Shown here piece by piece: positions 25,236 through 34,361 of a stretch of 36,371 bases of DNA. Numbering within the stretch: position 1 is the stretch's first letter; each line of letters opens with the position of its first letter. Origin of the DNA: Desulfobulbaceae bacterium. Lineage in GTDB: Bacteria > Desulfobacterota > Desulfobulbia > Desulfobulbales > Desulfobulbaceae. The notes below the pieces were generated by a model that saw nothing but the letters and a program-made list of their open reading frames with translations, made no database searches and was not told the DNA's origin. Location: NCBI GenBank assembly GCA_015493715.1, contig WGCP01000153.1, positions 1 through 36,371 of the forward strand. The letters run 5' to 3'. Both the position numbers and the translations under genes were made by a program.

Positions 25236-26543
25236 TCAACGGCGCCCTTTCATTCGGCCTGATTTCATAAAGCCATCGTAATTACGCATCACGAGATGAG
25301 ATTCTATCTGAGAAATCGTGTCTATGGCAACACCGACAACAATCAGCAAAGCGGTACCGCCAAAATAAAAAGGTACATTAAATTTGTTTATAAGTAGTGT
25401 CGGCATAACGCAGACAGCGCTTAGATAAATAGCACCAATAACCGTAATTCTAGTCAAAACAAAATCAATGAATTCCGCAGTTTTCTTCCCCGGTCGAATA
25501 CCGGGAATAAAACCACCGTTTTTCTTTAAATTTTCAGCGACATCATCAGGTTTAAAGGTGACGGCTGTATAGAAAAAACAGAAAAATACCAGCATCGCCA
25601 CATACAGTATATAATAAAAAACAGTCCCTGGAGAAAGCATAGCTGAAACCTGCTGAACCCAGTCAATTTTGATAAATGATCCAATAGTTGCTGGAAACAT
25701 CATGATAGATGAAGCAAAGATTGGAGGAATTACACCGGATATATTGAGTTTGAGTGGTAAGTGGGAAGATTGTCCACCATAAACCTTACGACCGACTACA
25801 CGTTTTGCATATTGAATAGGGACACGGCGTTGGGCGGTTTCTACAAAAACAATGAAGGCAACCACCAGAAACATTAAAACGATCATTATCGGGACAAAAA
25901 CAACCGCAATTTCACCGGCCTTAATAAGCTGGATTGAATTACCGATGGCGGCAGGCATGCGGGCCACTATACCAGCGAAGATAATGAGAGATATCCCGTT
26001 CCCGACTCCGCGCTCAGTCATCTGCTCACCGAGCCACATAATGAAAGCTGTTCCCGTTGTCAGAGTCAAAACAGTCATCAGTTTGAACTGGAGTCCGGGA
26101 ACAAGAACTATAGCGGCTCCGCCGGGGCCGGACATTCCCTCAAGACCGGTGGCGATAAAAAAGCCTTGAATAATAGACAAGGCAACAGTTGAATATCTCG
26201 TATACTGGGTAATCTTTCGCTGACCGGCCTCTCCTTCTTTGGAAAGGGCCTCAAGCTGAGGTATAACTACAGTCAGTAATTGTAGAATGATGGAAGCGGA
26301 AATGTAGGGCATGATTCCCAGTGCAAAAATCGAAAAATTCTTTAACGCACCACCGGAAAACATATTAAACATGCCAAACAAAGTGCCGGCATTCTGCTGG
26401 AAAAAAGCAGCAAGCGCTTCACCGTTAATTCCAGGTGTTGGAATCTGAACACCCATCCGGTAGACAAAAAGCATAAAGAGGGTGAACATCACCCTCTTTC
26501 GTAATTCCGGAATATTGGCTGCGCTGGCAAGTCCGCTCATCAT
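25236..26543 (-). CDS. secY: protein translocase subunit SecY
   Basis: This 435-residue, ten-helix channel protein is the core of the SecYEG translocon. Landmarks are PELRKRVMFTLFMLFVYRMGVQIPTPGIN, the plug region FFQQNAGTLFGMFNMFSGGALKNFSIFALGIMPYISASIILQLLTVVIPQLEALSKEGEAGQRKITQYTRY, ERGVGNGISLIIFAGIV, and the cytoplasmic loops RRVPIQYAKRVVGRKVYGGQSSHLPLKLN and FKPDDVAENLKKNGGFIPGIRPG. The tandem ATG at 26543/26540 directly follows the rplO stop, with AAAGGAG inside the rplO end, so the two are coupled; the second ATG has better spacing. Confidence 0.98.
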   Translation of the reverse strand: MMSGLASAANIPELRKRVMFTLFMLFVYRMGVQIPTPGINGEALAAFFQQNAGTLFGMFNMFSGGALKNFSIFALGIMPYISASIILQLLTVVIPQLEALSKEGEAGQRKITQYTRYSTVALSIIQGFFIATGLEGMSGPGGAAIVLVPGLQFKLMTVLTLTTGTAFIMWLGEQMTERGVGNGISLIIFAGIVARMPAAIGNSIQLIKAGEIAVVFVPIMIVLMFLVVAFIVFVETAQRRVPIQYAKRVVGRKVYGGQSSHLPLKLNISGVIPPIFASSIMMFPATIGSFIKIDWVQQVSAMLSPGTVFYYILYVAMLVFFCFFYTAVTFKPDDVAENLKKNGGFIPGIRPGKKTAEFIDFVLTRITVIGAIYLSAVCVMPTLLINKFNVPFYFGGTALLIVVGVAIDTISQIESHLVMRNYDGFMKSGRMKGRR

Positions 26544-26984
26544 TTACTCCTTTACAGAGCCGCCGGCGGCAGTAATCTTTTCAGCTGCCCCCCGGCTGAC
26601 CTTATCAACATCAACAGTAAGGGATTTTGTAATTTCACCATTTGCAAGAACTTTCACCAAAGTATCTTTTTCCTTGACCATACCCTCATTAACTAATGCA
26701 TCGTGATCAACGACCGATCCTTCCTCAAAGCGATCAAGATCTGAAAGCGACAAAATCGTATATTGCACTCTAAAAATATTGGTAAAACCTCTTTTCGGCA
26801 GTCGCCTATGTAATGGCATTTGACCGCCTTCAAATCCTGGTTTCTGGCTAAACCCTGAACGGGATCTGGCACCTTTATGACCACGACCGGCAGTTTTACC
26901 AAGCCCGCTTCCCGGACCACGACCGATACGTTTATTGTTTCGTCGTGCGCCCTTTTCAGGAGAGAGGTTGTTTAATTTCAGCAT
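26544..26984 (-). CDS. rplO: 50S ribosomal protein L15
   Basis: The 146-residue L15 has the glycine/arginine-rich N-terminus [67 protein letters not shown] that penetrates 23S rRNA, then the globular part ending [17 protein letters not shown]. It is a late-assembly protein of the 50S. It follows rpmD by 3 bases and adjoins secY with no gap, the normal spc-operon order rpmD-rplO-secY. Confidence 0.98.
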   Translation of the reverse strand: MLKLNNLSPEKGARRNNKRIGRGPGSGLGKTAGRGHKGARSRSGFSQKPGFEGGQMPLHRRLPKRGFTNIFRVQYTILSLSDLDRFEEGSVVDHDALVNEGMVKEKDTLVKVLANGEITKSLTVDVDKVSRGAAEKITAAGGSVKE

Positions 26985-26987
26985 TTC

Positions 26988-27167
26988 CTATTCCTCGATC
27001 CGTACAAGATGTTGAACTTTAGCTATCATACCGCGAATTTCAGGCGTATTCTTTCTGGTAATTGTTTTGTACATCTTGGTTAATCCAAGGCCAACCAGCG
27101 TGGCCCGAATCTTTTTAGTACTTCCGATTCCGCTTTTAACCTGGGTTATCGTAATAGTGTCACTCAT
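26988..27167 (-). CDS. rpmD: 50S ribosomal protein L30
   Basis: The 59-residue frame reads MSDTITITQVKSGIGSTKKIRATL, then VGLGLTKMYKTITRKNTPEIRGMIAKVQHLVRIEE, a complete L30 with the typical S-x-I-G motif, L-x-x-LGL core and P-x-I-x-G-M-I-x-K-V-x-H-L-V end. It is one residue from the E. coli length. The ATG at 27167 is 32 bases after rpsE, and the stop (TAG) lies 3 bases before rplO, so it is tightly packed in the spc operon. Confidence 0.96.
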   Translation of the reverse strand: MSDTITITQVKSGIGSTKKIRATLVGLGLTKMYKTITRKNTPEIRGMIAKVQHLVRIEE

Positions 27168-27199
27168 TTTCTTAATCCGTCGGTGATAAAAAGTTGGTC

Positions 27200-27712
27200 T
27201 TATGCCACCATCTCTTTGACATCAAGCCCACGCAAACCTGCAATCTGTTCAGCGGTACGCACGCGTCTCAAGCCGTCTATAGTCGCCTTAACCAGGTTAT
27301 GGGGATTATTTGATCCCAAGCATTTGGTCAAAATATTTTGTACTCCAGCAGCCTCAAGGACAGCTCGAACAGCACCACCGGCAATTACGCCGGTACCGTC
27401 AGATGCAGGTTTAAGCATTACGGATCCGGATTTAAATTTCCCTATAATATCATGAGGGATAGAGACATCGGTTAAGGATACGGGCGACATATCTTTTCTA
27501 GCCCGCTCAATTCCCTTCCGTATAGCTTCAGGAACCTGATTGGCCTTGCCCAGACCATAACCGACCTTGCCTTTACCGTCGCCAACAACAACAATGGCAC
27601 TGAAACTAAAACGGCGGCCACCTTTTACAACCTTGGCAACTCGGTTGATAAATACTATTTTTTCGATGAGCTCTTCCTGATCGCCATCTTTTGAACGTTT
27701 AAAATCAGCCAA
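27200..27712 (-). CDS. rpsE: 30S ribosomal protein S5
   Basis: The 170-residue S5 helps maintain decoding accuracy beside S4 at the mRNA entry. The double-stranded RNA-binding-like N-domain shows [59 protein letters not shown], then [44 protein letters not shown]. The start is TTG at 27712 behind GGGGGTG; no upstream ATG in frame lies nearby. The N-terminal decapeptide is lineage-specific, so the exact start is slightly less sure than for rpsC or rpsM. It lies between rplR (60 bases) and rpmD. Confidence 0.96.
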   Translation of the reverse strand: MADFKRSKDGDQEELIEKIVFINRVAKVVKGGRRFSFSAIVVVGDGKGKVGYGLGKANQVPEAIRKGIERARKDMSPVSLTDVSIPHDIIGKFKSGSVMLKPASDGTGVIAGGAVRAVLEAAGVQNILTKCLGSNNPHNLVKATIDGLRRVRTAEQIAGLRGLDVKEMVA

Positions 27713-27772
27713 GAAACACCCCCGTATAGTTTCCCATTTGTTGGATTAGTTGTATCAAATAAATATTTCTTC

Positions 27773-28138
27773 TTAAAACTTGAGCCCGCTTTTACGAGCC
27801 CCATCTGATAAAGCTTTTACTCGCCCATGATACAGATTACCACCGCGATCGTAGATAACCTGGCTCACGCCGGCGGCAATAGCTCTTTGCGCAATTACTT
27901 CTCCGACTTTGAGGGCCTGATCACACTTATTTGTGTACTCAATACCCTCCAAATCCTTACCGTTTGAAGAGGCAGCGGCAAGTGTTACCTGTTTTTCATC
28001 GTCAATAATCTGAACATATATATGACGATTACTTTTAAAAACCCGCATCCTTGGTTTTCCGCCGGTACCAAAAATATTTTTTCTGATACGTTTAATTCTT
28101 TTCCTGCGAGCAACGAGTTTGGGACTTGTCTTTGCCAT
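27773..28138 (-). CDS. rplR: 50S ribosomal protein L18
   Basis: The 121-residue L18 is a 5S rRNA-binding protein of the central protuberance. It opens with a basic arm (LVARRKRIKRIRKNIFGTGGKPRMRVFKSNRHIYVQIIDDEKQVTLAAASS) and ends VSQVIYDRGGNLYHGRVKALSDGARKSGLKF, both highly conserved. The ATG at 28138 lies 24 bases after rplF. With L5 (rplE), also in this cluster, it binds 5S rRNA before docking in the 50S. Confidence 0.97.
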   Translation of the reverse strand: MAKTSPKLVARRKRIKRIRKNIFGTGGKPRMRVFKSNRHIYVQIIDDEKQVTLAAASSNGKDLEGIEYTNKCDQALKVGEVIAQRAIAAGVSQVIYDRGGNLYHGRVKALSDGARKSGLKF

Positions 28139-28162
28139 GATACTCTTTCAACCTTTTTATTC

Positions 28163-28708
28163 TTATGCAGCAGCAGCGCCCGATTTTCCAACCTTGCGTA
28201 CAATATGCTCATCTTCGTAGCGAATTCCCTTCCCCTTGTACGGTTCAGGTTTACGAATCTGCCTAATCCTTGCCGCAGTCATGCCAACTAATTCCTTATC
28301 TATTCCGGACAAGGTAATGGTGTTATTCTTGTCAACATCGACATTTACGCCTTGGGGAAGAACAAATTCCACCGGATTGGAATAGCCTACATTAAGAGTA
28401 AGGTTAGTACCGGAGGCCTTGACCCTGTACCCAACACCTTCAACCAGTAGTTTCTTTTCAAATCCTTTTTCAACTCCAATAACCATATTATTAACTAAGG
28501 ATCTGGTCATGCCCCAAAATGCCATGACTCGTTTGCTATTCCCCTTGGGGACGCAAACAAGTTCTTCTCCCTGGAGCGAAATTTCAATTTCCGGTCGTAT
28601 ATCACGTTCAAGGGAGCCTTTACTGCCGGTAACCTTGACGTGCGTTCCATTTAAATCAACCTTTACACCACCCGGAACCGGAATAGGTTGTTTGCCAATC
28701 CTGGACAT
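28163..28708 (-). CDS. rplF: 50S ribosomal protein L6
   Basis: The 181-residue L6 has two tandem homologous beta-alpha domains. Landmarks are MSRIGKQPIPVPGGVKVDLNGTHVKVTGSKGSLER, NSKRVMAFWGMTRSLVNNMVIGVEKGFEKKLLVEGVGYR and the C-terminal signature RIRQIRKPEPYKGKGIRYEDEHIVRKVGKSGAA. It binds domain VI of 23S rRNA near the factor-binding site. It lies 30 bases after rpsH and 24 before rplR, the regular spc order. Confidence 0.97.
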   Translation of the reverse strand: MSRIGKQPIPVPGGVKVDLNGTHVKVTGSKGSLERDIRPEIEISLQGEELVCVPKGNSKRVMAFWGMTRSLVNNMVIGVEKGFEKKLLVEGVGYRVKASGTNLTLNVGYSNPVEFVLPQGVNVDVDKNNTITLSGIDKELVGMTAARIRQIRKPEPYKGKGIRYEDEHIVRKVGKSGAAAA

Positions 28709-28738
28709 TTACTGCCTCCTCTTTTCCAAATAGTGTGA

Positions 28739-29137
28739 TTACCACACCTCACAGAGTAATTCTCCGCCGACATTCAGCCTTCTGGCTTGGCGATCGGAAA
28801 TCACTCCGCTTGAGGTTGAAAGTATTCCAACACCTAACCCACTCATTATCTTTGGAATATCTGAACTTTTTTTATACTGACGAAGACCGGGCTTACTGAC
28901 TTTTCTTATACCGGTAATCACCTGTTCTTTATTGGGCCCATACTTTAGCGTTACCTTCAGTACACCCTGCACACCCTGATCAATGATTTGATAGTCTGTA
29001 ATATATCCCTCTTCTTTCAGTACTTTGACAACACCTACTTTCATCTTTGAAAGCGGCATCTCTACTGATTCAAATCGGGCACCTACACCATTGCGTATCC
29101 GGGTGAGCATATCAGCCAGTGGATCACTCATAGACAT
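28739..29137 (-). CDS. rpsH: 30S ribosomal protein S8
   Basis: The 132-residue S8 is an early binder of the 16S central domain and the translational repressor of the spc operon in E. coli through an S8-like site near rplE. Landmarks are DPLADMLTRIRNGVGARFESVEMPLSKMKVGVVKVLKEEGYI and the C-terminal GVGILSTSSGVISDRQARRLNVGGELLCEVW. Two in-frame ATGs (29137 and 29131) are possible; the first has the better distance to AGAGAGG. No S8-binding-like hairpin is evident by eye upstream of rplE. Confidence 0.97.
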   Translation of the reverse strand: MSMSDPLADMLTRIRNGVGARFESVEMPLSKMKVGVVKVLKEEGYITDYQIIDQGVQGVLKVTLKYGPNKEQVITGIRKVSKPGLRQYKKSSDIPKIMSGLGVGILSTSSGVISDRQARRLNVGGELLCEVW

Positions 29138-29215
29138 GAGACATTACCTCTCTTCAATATCCCTTCACTTAAACACTTATTCATCAAGAATAACCTGTAC
29201 TGTTCTTTTCTCATG

Positions 29216-29401
29216 TTACCAACTCGACTTGGTCACGCCGGTAATTTCACCCTGGGACGCAAGTTTACGAAAACAAAGCCGGCACATACCAAATTTTCGA
29301 ATGTAGGCTCTGGAACGTCCACAAAGCGGACAACGATTATATGAACGAACCTTAAATTTCGGTGTTCTTCCCGCCTTGGCAATGAGTGATTTTTTTGCCA
29401 C
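29216..29401 (-). CDS. rpsN: 30S ribosomal protein S14 (zinc-binding, type Z)
   Basis: This 61-residue S14 with Cys24, Cys27, Cys40 and Cys43 ([22 protein letters not shown]) is the short zinc-ribbon form, unlike the 101-residue zinc-free E. coli protein. It ends [17 protein letters not shown] as expected. It packs in the 30S head near the A site. The start codon is GTG at 29401 with a perfect AGGAGG five bases upstream. It lies between rplE (44 bases) and rpsH (78 bases). Confidence 0.97.
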   Translation of the reverse strand: MAKKSLIAKAGRTPKFKVRSYNRCPLCGRSRAYIRKFGMCRLCFRKLASQGEITGVTKSSW

Positions 29402-29445
29402 TGCTTCCTCCTGTATAAAACTGAAATACGGTTGACTACAATAAA

Positions 29446-29988
29446 CTATTTCTTTTTGAACGGCATACCCATAAGCGAAAGCAATTCACGCCCCATCTCA
29501 TCGTTCTTCGCCGAGGTAACGATGGTGATATTAAATCCTCTTACCTTGTCAATCTTATCATAATCAATCTCGGGAAAAATCAAATGCTCAGTCACACCCA
29601 TAGAAAAATTACCGTTTCCGTCAAATCCTTTCGGGGAAACACCACGAAAGTCACGAACCCTAGGGAGAGCAATATTCATTAATTTGGATAAGAAATCATA
29701 CATACGTTCCTTACGCAAGGTGACTCGGCCACCAATGGGCATCCCTTCGCGCAGCTTGAAGGTGGCAATGGATTTTTTCGCTCTGGTAACAACAGCATGC
29801 TGCCCCGCAATGAGCGTTAATTCATTCACCGCCTTTTCAACAATTTTGGGATTCTGTACGGCCTCGCCAAGCCCCATATTTAAAACTACCTTTTCAACTC
29901 GTGGAATATCCATGCTGTTGGTCAGATGGAATTTCTCCTGTAACCTTGGCCGTACTTCTTCTTCATACTCTTCTTTAAGTGTTGCCAT
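29446..29988 (-). CDS. rplE: 50S ribosomal protein L5
   Basis: The 180-residue L5 binds 5S rRNA and contacts the P-site tRNA and S13 across the subunit bridge B1b. Landmarks are [107 protein letters not shown] and a normal C-terminus MGMPFKKK. The ATG at 29988 is 29 bases past rplX. It is strongly conserved and ordinary. Confidence 0.98.
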   Translation of the reverse strand: MATLKEEYEEEVRPRLQEKFHLTNSMDIPRVEKVVLNMGLGEAVQNPKIVEKAVNELTLIAGQHAVVTRAKKSIATFKLREGMPIGGRVTLRKERMYDFLSKLMNIALPRVRDFRGVSPKGFDGNGNFSMGVTEHLIFPEIDYDKIDKVRGFNITIVTSAKNDEMGRELLSLMGMPFKKK

Positions 29989-30017
29989 TCTATACTCCGT
30001 AGGGGGGGTAGACCAGT

Positions 30018-30356
30018 CTAATTCTTGGCGGTTTCAATAGTTGCACCGCACTTTTTACAAACTCGTACCTTGGCTCCGTCTTCCAGAAACTTAATCCCAG
30101 TGCGAACCGTTTCAGCACATTCCGGACAAACCAACTTCAAATTTGAGATATGAACGGAAGCTTCCCGATCTATCATTTGACCAGGCTGGTTTGCATCAAT
30201 CGGTTTTTGATGTTTCCTGATCATATTGATCCGCTCTACAACTGCTCTCTTTTTCGACCGGTCGATTCTAAGGATTTTACCAACCCTCCCCTTATCCTTA
30301 CCTGCGATAACTTCTACCTGATCATTAATTCTCAGACTTGTCTGTCCCTGCCGCAT
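30018..30356 (-). CDS. rplX: 50S ribosomal protein L24 (with zinc-ribbon tail)
   Basis: The 112-residue L24 initiates assembly of the 50S and sits at the exit-tunnel rim. The KOW domain is [43 protein letters not shown]. The C-terminal part contains two CxxC pairs, CPEC and CKKC ([34 protein letters not shown]), a zinc-ribbon variation known from other bacteria but missing in E. coli. It lies between rplN (45 bases) and rplE. Confidence 0.97.
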   Translation of the reverse strand: MRQGQTSLRINDQVEVIAGKDKGRVGKILRIDRSKKRAVVERINMIRKHQKPIDANQPGQMIDREASVHISNLKLVCPECAETVRTGIKFLEDGAKVRVCKKCGATIETAKN

Positions 30357-30401
30357 TACCGTTCCTCTACTCTTTTGTTTCCGTCAGTTTACGATGAAAG
30401 A

Positions 30402-30770
30402 TTATAAAACTTCTGGAGCAAGAGATATTATCTTCATAAATCCCAATGAACGTAGCTCACGGGCAACCGGACCAAAGATACGTGTCCCTACCGGTTCGCC
30501 GGAATCTGAAAGAAGAACTGCAGCATTTTCATCAAAACGCACGCTCGTATCTTCCGGTCGGCTGATTTCCTTTTTCGTACGAACAACAACCGCATCCAGC
30601 ACATCGCCCTTCTTCACCTTTGCATGGGGAATAGCTTCTTTCACTGTTACAACTATTACATCACCGATACCGGCATATCTCCTACGAGTTCCACCAAGAA
30701 CCCGAATACAGAGTACTTTCTTGGCGCCTGAGTTATCGGCTACGTTGAGTATGGTTTCAGTTTGAATCAT
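30402..30770 (-). CDS. rplN: 50S ribosomal protein L14
   Basis: The 122-residue L14 lies at the subunit interface (bridges B5/B8) and is a docking surface for the silencing factor RsfS. Landmarks are [68 protein letters not shown] and the end [24 protein letters not shown]. Length equals the E. coli protein less one residue. It starts 55 bases after rpsQ. Confidence 0.98.
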   Translation of the reverse strand: MIQTETILNVADNSGAKKVLCIRVLGGTRRRYAGIGDVIVVTVKEAIPHAKVKKGDVLDAVVVRTKKEISRPEDTSVRFDENAAVLLSDSGEPVGTRIFGPVARELRSLGFMKIISLAPEVL

Positions 30771-30825
30771 TGGTCCACCTGAGAGATATAAATTGACTGA
30801 CTGTATTCAAAATGCAGGCTCTTCC

Positions 30826-31080
30826 TTACACGGCCCGGTCTAAAATAGTCAATACCCGCCAACGCTTGTTTTTGGACAAAGGACGACACTCTTCAATCAA
30901 CACCGTATCACCAATGTTGCATGAATTGGAAGCATCATGGGCCATATATTTCATCCGTTTACGTATGTATTTCCCATAAAGTTTATGTCGTACTTTTCGC
31001 TCAACCAGGATAACAACACTTTTGTCCATCCCATTACTAACTACTGACCCTCGACGGGTTTTTCTGGTTTTTTCACTCAT
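30826..31080 (-). CDS. rpsQ: 30S ribosomal protein S17
   Basis: The 84-residue OB-fold protein S17 is an early 16S binder. Landmarks are [77 protein letters not shown], typical from the KT/D-K-T-V-V region to the RPLSK-x-K-W/R end. It lies 43 bases after rpmC. Length matches the family (84 in E. coli). Confidence 0.97.
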   Translation of the reverse strand: MSEKTRKTRRGSVVSNGMDKSVVILVERKVRHKLYGKYIRKRMKYMAHDASNSCNIGDTVLIEECRPLSKNKRWRVLTILDRAV

Positions 31081-31123
31081 TCTTCCGGTCCGGTGGAGTA
31101 TTACTTAGTCAATAACAAAAATG

Positions 31124-31315
31124 TTATTGGTTCGCCTGTTCGGCCATTATAGTCTGGATGCGGCCAATGTCACGCCGCAGCGAAGATAACCGGGCAGGAT
31201 TCTCAAGCCTGCGAATACCATGTTGAAACTTGAGTTTAAAGAGATCTTCCCGTATATCCTTCTCTTTCTTTTTCAAGTCTTCGGTACTCATTTCACGGAG
31301 TTCCTTAGCCTTCAT
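31124..31315 (-). CDS. rpmC: 50S ribosomal protein L29
   Basis: The 63-residue two-helix protein L29 is at the exit tunnel beside L23, part of the docking site for SRP and trigger factor. The sequence [57 protein letters not shown] is the canonical pattern. Its start overlaps the rplP stop by four bases (ATGA), so the two are translationally coupled as in many S10 operons. Confidence 0.97.
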   Translation of the reverse strand: MKAKELREMSTEDLKKKEKDIREDLFKLKFQHGIRRLENPARLSSLRRDIGRIQTIMAEQANQ

Positions 31316-31728
31316 ATCGTTGTACTCCTGGTGATAACCCTGGTTGCAAAAGGAAATTTAAAACTGGCGAGACGTAAAGCCTCTATAGCAATCTCCTCCG
31401 GCACTCCTTTCAACTCATAAAGAATTCTGCCGGGACGAATAGTTGCTACCCAATATTCCGGCGAGCCTTTACCTTTACCCATCCTGGTCTCAGCTGGTTT
31501 TTTAGTGATTGGTTTATCCGGAAAAATCCGTATCCACATCTGACCGCCACGTTTCACCTTCCTGTTAATGGCTATACGTCCGGCCTCTATCTGTTGAGCT
31601 GTCAGACGACCACGACCTACCGCCTTTAAGGCATAATCACCAAAGACTAAATCTGAACCGCGTAGAGCCATTCCACGCATTCTGCCTTTATGTTGTTTTC
31701 TGTATTTTACCTTTCGTGGACTTAACAT
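31312..31728 (-). CDS. rplP: 50S ribosomal protein L16
   Basis: The 138-residue L16 is essential for A-site tRNA positioning and late 50S maturation. Landmarks are [97 protein letters not shown]. The arginine hydroxylated in E. coli (R81) lies in the segment just before [11 protein letters not shown], which is retained. The stop overlaps the rpmC start by four bases. Confidence 0.98.
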   Translation of the reverse strand: MLSPRKVKYRKQHKGRMRGMALRGSDLVFGDYALKAVGRGRLTAQQIEAGRIAINRKVKRGGQMWIRIFPDKPITKKPAETRMGKGKGSPEYWVATIRPGRILYELKGVPEEIAIEALRLASFKFPFATRVITRSTTI

Positions 31729-31803
31729 TATCTATAACCCCTGTAGGAGATTTTTCACACTACTGAACACTACCTCTTATCCATAGACAAGAGAAAGGAC
31801 ATC

Positions 31804-32454
31804 TCATTGCGCAAGCGACATTTCACTATCGGACAGGATCTCTCCCTTAAAGATCCACACCTTAACGCCAATAATCCCATAGGTTGTTTTTGCCTCGGCG
31901 GTTCCATAGTCGATGTCGGCCCGGAGAGTATGTAACGGTACTCGTCCTTCCTTAAACCATTCAGTTCTAGACATTTCGGCACCACCGAGACGTCCGGCAC
32001 AGGAAATTTTAATTCCCTTGACCCCAAAGCGCAGAGCGGAGTTAATCGATTTTTTCATAGCCCGACGAAAGGCGATTCGGCGTTCAAGTTGCATGGCGAT
32101 ATTTTCAGCAACCAACTGGGCGTCGGCTTCCGGACGACGAATTTCCTGAATATCAATAAGACACTCACGGCCGAACTTCCGTTCAAGATCCTTTTTCAAG
32201 AGCTCGATTTCAGAACCTTTTTTTCCAATCACTATACCGGGACGTGCTGTGAACAGTTTAACCCGAATCTTTTCACCGGTTCGCTCAATCACAATCCTCG
32301 AAATACCAGCATGATAAAGACGTTTCTTCAGATATTTCCTGATATTCTGGTCCTGATAGAGATGATCGGCATAGTCCTTATTCGCATACCAGATCGATTC
32401 CCAAGACCGGGTTATACCCAACCGCAATCCAATAGGGTTAACTTTTTGTCCCAA
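31804..32454 (-). CDS. rpsC: 30S ribosomal protein S3
   Basis: The 216-residue S3 lies at the mRNA entry site with helicase-associated function. The N-terminus [20 protein letters not shown] is invariant. The type II KH domain has the loop [12 protein letters not shown], followed by [32 protein letters not shown] and [31 protein letters not shown]. The start is TTG at 32454 with GGAGG six bases upstream; the invariant N-terminus excludes other starts. The tail is about 17 residues shorter than in E. coli. It lies 75 bases before rplP. Confidence 0.98.
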   Translation of the reverse strand: MGQKVNPIGLRLGITRSWESIWYANKDYADHLYQDQNIRKYLKKRLYHAGISRIVIERTGEKIRVKLFTARPGIVIGKKGSEIELLKKDLERKFGRECLIDIQEIRRPEADAQLVAENIAMQLERRIAFRRAMKKSINSALRFGVKGIKISCAGRLGGAEMSRTEWFKEGRVPLHTLRADIDYGTAEAKTTYGIIGVKVWIFKGEILSDSEMSLAQ

Positions 32455-32521
32455 AGTGTTCCTCCGTTCCCACTAACAGTTGATCTCTTAAAAAAGCACA
32501 ATTACATTTTTGTTAACGGAC

Positions 32522-32857
32522 TTATGAGGCCTCATCAACAATGACAGTGATATGACTTGTTCTTTTAATTATTCCAGTAGCCCTGCCCATGGCACGTGGA
32601 CGAAATCTTTTCAAACTTGGTCCGCCGTTAATTTCGATCGATTTGACATACAGGGTGTCAACATCGATAGTTTCCATCTGATCAGCATTCGCCACTGCCG
32701 ATTCAATTACCTTGCGCAGGATATGCGCACCTTTCTTAGGCATAAATCGAAGAGTGGTGATAGCGGTTTCAACATCCATTCCACGGACAACATCGGCAAC
32801 AAGTCTAGCCTTTTGAGGTGAAATACGAATATATTTTGCGACGGCTTTAGTTTCCAT
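32522..32857 (-). CDS. rplV: 50S ribosomal protein L22
   Basis: The 111-residue L22 lines the peptide exit tunnel with a long beta-hairpin. Landmarks are METKAVAKYIRISPQKARLVADVVRGMDVETAITTLRFMPKKGAHILRKVIESAVANADQ and the hairpin GPSLKRFRPRAMGRATGIIKRTSHITVIV. I chose the ATG at 32857 because AAGGAG sits seven bases upstream and the length matches E. coli (110); an upstream in-frame ATG at 32875 would add six residues. It lies between rpsS (35 bases) and rpsC. Confidence 0.97.
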   Translation of the reverse strand: METKAVAKYIRISPQKARLVADVVRGMDVETAITTLRFMPKKGAHILRKVIESAVANADQMETIDVDTLYVKSIEINGGPSLKRFRPRAMGRATGIIKRTSHITVIVDEAS

Positions 32858-32892
32858 CGAGATACTCCTTATCATTGCCTGCAGTTACTGGA

Positions 32893-33165
32893 CTACCGGC
32901 CTTTTCTGTCAGAGGCGTGCCCGTAAAATGTTCGGGTTGGCGAAAACTCTCCAAGTTTATGACCTACCATATTTTCAGATACATAAACCGGAATAAACTT
33001 TTTGCCATTGTGAACTGCAAAAGTTAATCCGACCATCTCTGGTAGAATATCCGATCTTCTTGACCAGGTTTTAATTACTTTACGAGATCCGGACTCCTGA
33101 GCCTGTTCAACCTTTTTTAAAAGATGGTCGTCGACAAAGGGACCCTTTTTGATGGATCGAGCCAT
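32893..33165 (-). CDS. rpsS: 30S ribosomal protein S19
   Basis: The 90-residue S19 is a head protein contacting S13 and the A-site region. It reads [90 protein letters not shown], conserved throughout. The length is two residues under E. coli. It lies 20 bases after rplB and 35 before rplV, in the normal S10-operon order. Confidence 0.98.
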   Translation of the reverse strand: MARSIKKGPFVDDHLLKKVEQAQESGSRKVIKTWSRRSDILPEMVGLTFAVHNGKKFIPVYVSENMVGHKLGEFSPTRTFYGHASDRKGR

Positions 33166-33185
33166 TGTTCTATTCTCCTAATAAA

Positions 33186-34004
33186 CTAACGCTTGGTGAT
33201 TATATCCCGATCTGAACCTTTTCTCTTTCTCGTCTTGAATCCCTTTGTAGGAATACCCCATGGTGTACAGGGATGGCGACCACCTGAGCTTTTACCCTCA
33301 CCGCCACCCATGGGATGATCAATCGGATTCATGGCCACGCCACGAACCGATGGCCTCCGACCTTTCCATCGGGATCGACCAGCCTTGCCGAGTTTTTCGC
33401 TTGCATGCTCGGAATTACCGACCGCTCCGATGCAGGCGCGACATTCTTTACGAAACCGCCTCACCTCGCCGGAAGGAAGTTTGACAAGAACAAATTCATC
33501 ATCTTTGGCCATTAACTGGGCCGAGGCGCCGGCAGAGCGAACCAACTGGGCACCTTTACCAATTTTCATCTCAATATTATGGATAATCGTACCAAGAGGA
33601 ATGTTCACCATTGGTAGACAATTACCAGGCTTAATATCAACATCGGCTCCAGCCATAATGACGTCGCCAACTGAAATGTTACCCGGTGCAAGAATATATC
33701 GTTTTTCTCCGTCACTATAGGTTAAAAGTGCTATGTGAGCGGATCGATTAGGATCGTATTCAATAGCGGTAACCGTGCCGGTGACCCCTATTTTATTACG
33801 TTTCCAGTCGATAACTCTATATTTTCTTTTGTGACCACCGCCTCTATGCCTGGCGGTGATACGACCATAACTGTTGCGGCCACCATTTTTTTTCAATGGA
33901 GCAAGCAGAGTCTTTTCCGGTTTTTTAGTTGATAACTCCGGGCTCTGGACTGATACCTGATGCCTTTTACCCGGTGATGTCGGTTTATGGGTCTTGAGTG
34001 CCAT
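33186..34004 (-). CDS. rplB: 50S ribosomal protein L2
   Basis: The 272-residue L2 is the most conserved large-subunit protein, near the peptidyl-transferase centre. Landmarks are [67 protein letters not shown], the central [28 protein letters not shown] and the catalytic-region loop [31 protein letters not shown] with its histidine (E. coli H229 equivalent). The length is one residue from E. coli. It is ordinary; 66 bases after rplW. Confidence 0.98.
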   Translation of the reverse strand: MALKTHKPTSPGKRHQVSVQSPELSTKKPEKTLLAPLKKNGGRNSYGRITARHRGGGHKRKYRVIDWKRNKIGVTGTVTAIEYDPNRSAHIALLTYSDGEKRYILAPGNISVGDVIMAGADVDIKPGNCLPMVNIPLGTIIHNIEMKIGKGAQLVRSAGASAQLMAKDDEFVLVKLPSGEVRRFRKECRACIGAVGNSEHASEKLGKAGRSRWKGRRPSVRGVAMNPIDHPMGGGEGKSSGGRHPCTPWGIPTKGFKTRKRKGSDRDIITKR

Positions 34005-34070
34005 GATTTTTCCCGTTAGAACTTATCTCAGTACCAGCAATTATTCTCTGTAGATCCGTTTCTTCCCTAA

Positions 34071-34361
34071 TTATAATTCATCAAGAAAGTTGATCTCGCC
34101 TTCAGACAGGCTGATATATGCTTTTTTCCAATCTTTTGTACGCCCAAGGGACTTTACGCCGATCCTTTTTTGCTTACCACGCATTGTTGCGGTTTTGACT
34201 GAGGCAACCTTTACATCAAACAATTTTTCGACGGCTTCCTTGATCTCGATTTTATTCGCATGTGGATGCACTTTAAAAACTACTGTTCCTTGCAATTCTT
34301 GAAGTAGATTGCTTTTCTCCGTCAAACAAGGACTTTTGATCACTTCATGCAGATCCTTCAT
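34071..34361 (-). CDS. rplW: 50S ribosomal protein L23
   Basis: The 96-residue L23 is the trigger-factor and SRP docking protein at the exit-tunnel rim. Landmarks are EVIKSPCLTEKSNLLQELQGTVVFKVHPHANKIEIKEAVEKLFDVKVASVKTATMRGKQKRIGVKSLGRTKDWKKAYISLSEGEINF, the complete family pattern. Its start overlaps the rplD stop by four bases, so L4 and L23 are translationally coupled. It lies 66 bases before rplB. Confidence 0.97.
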   Translation of the reverse strand: MKDLHEVIKSPCLTEKSNLLQELQGTVVFKVHPHANKIEIKEAVEKLFDVKVASVKTATMRGKQKRIGVKSLGRTKDWKKAYISLSEGEINFLDEL

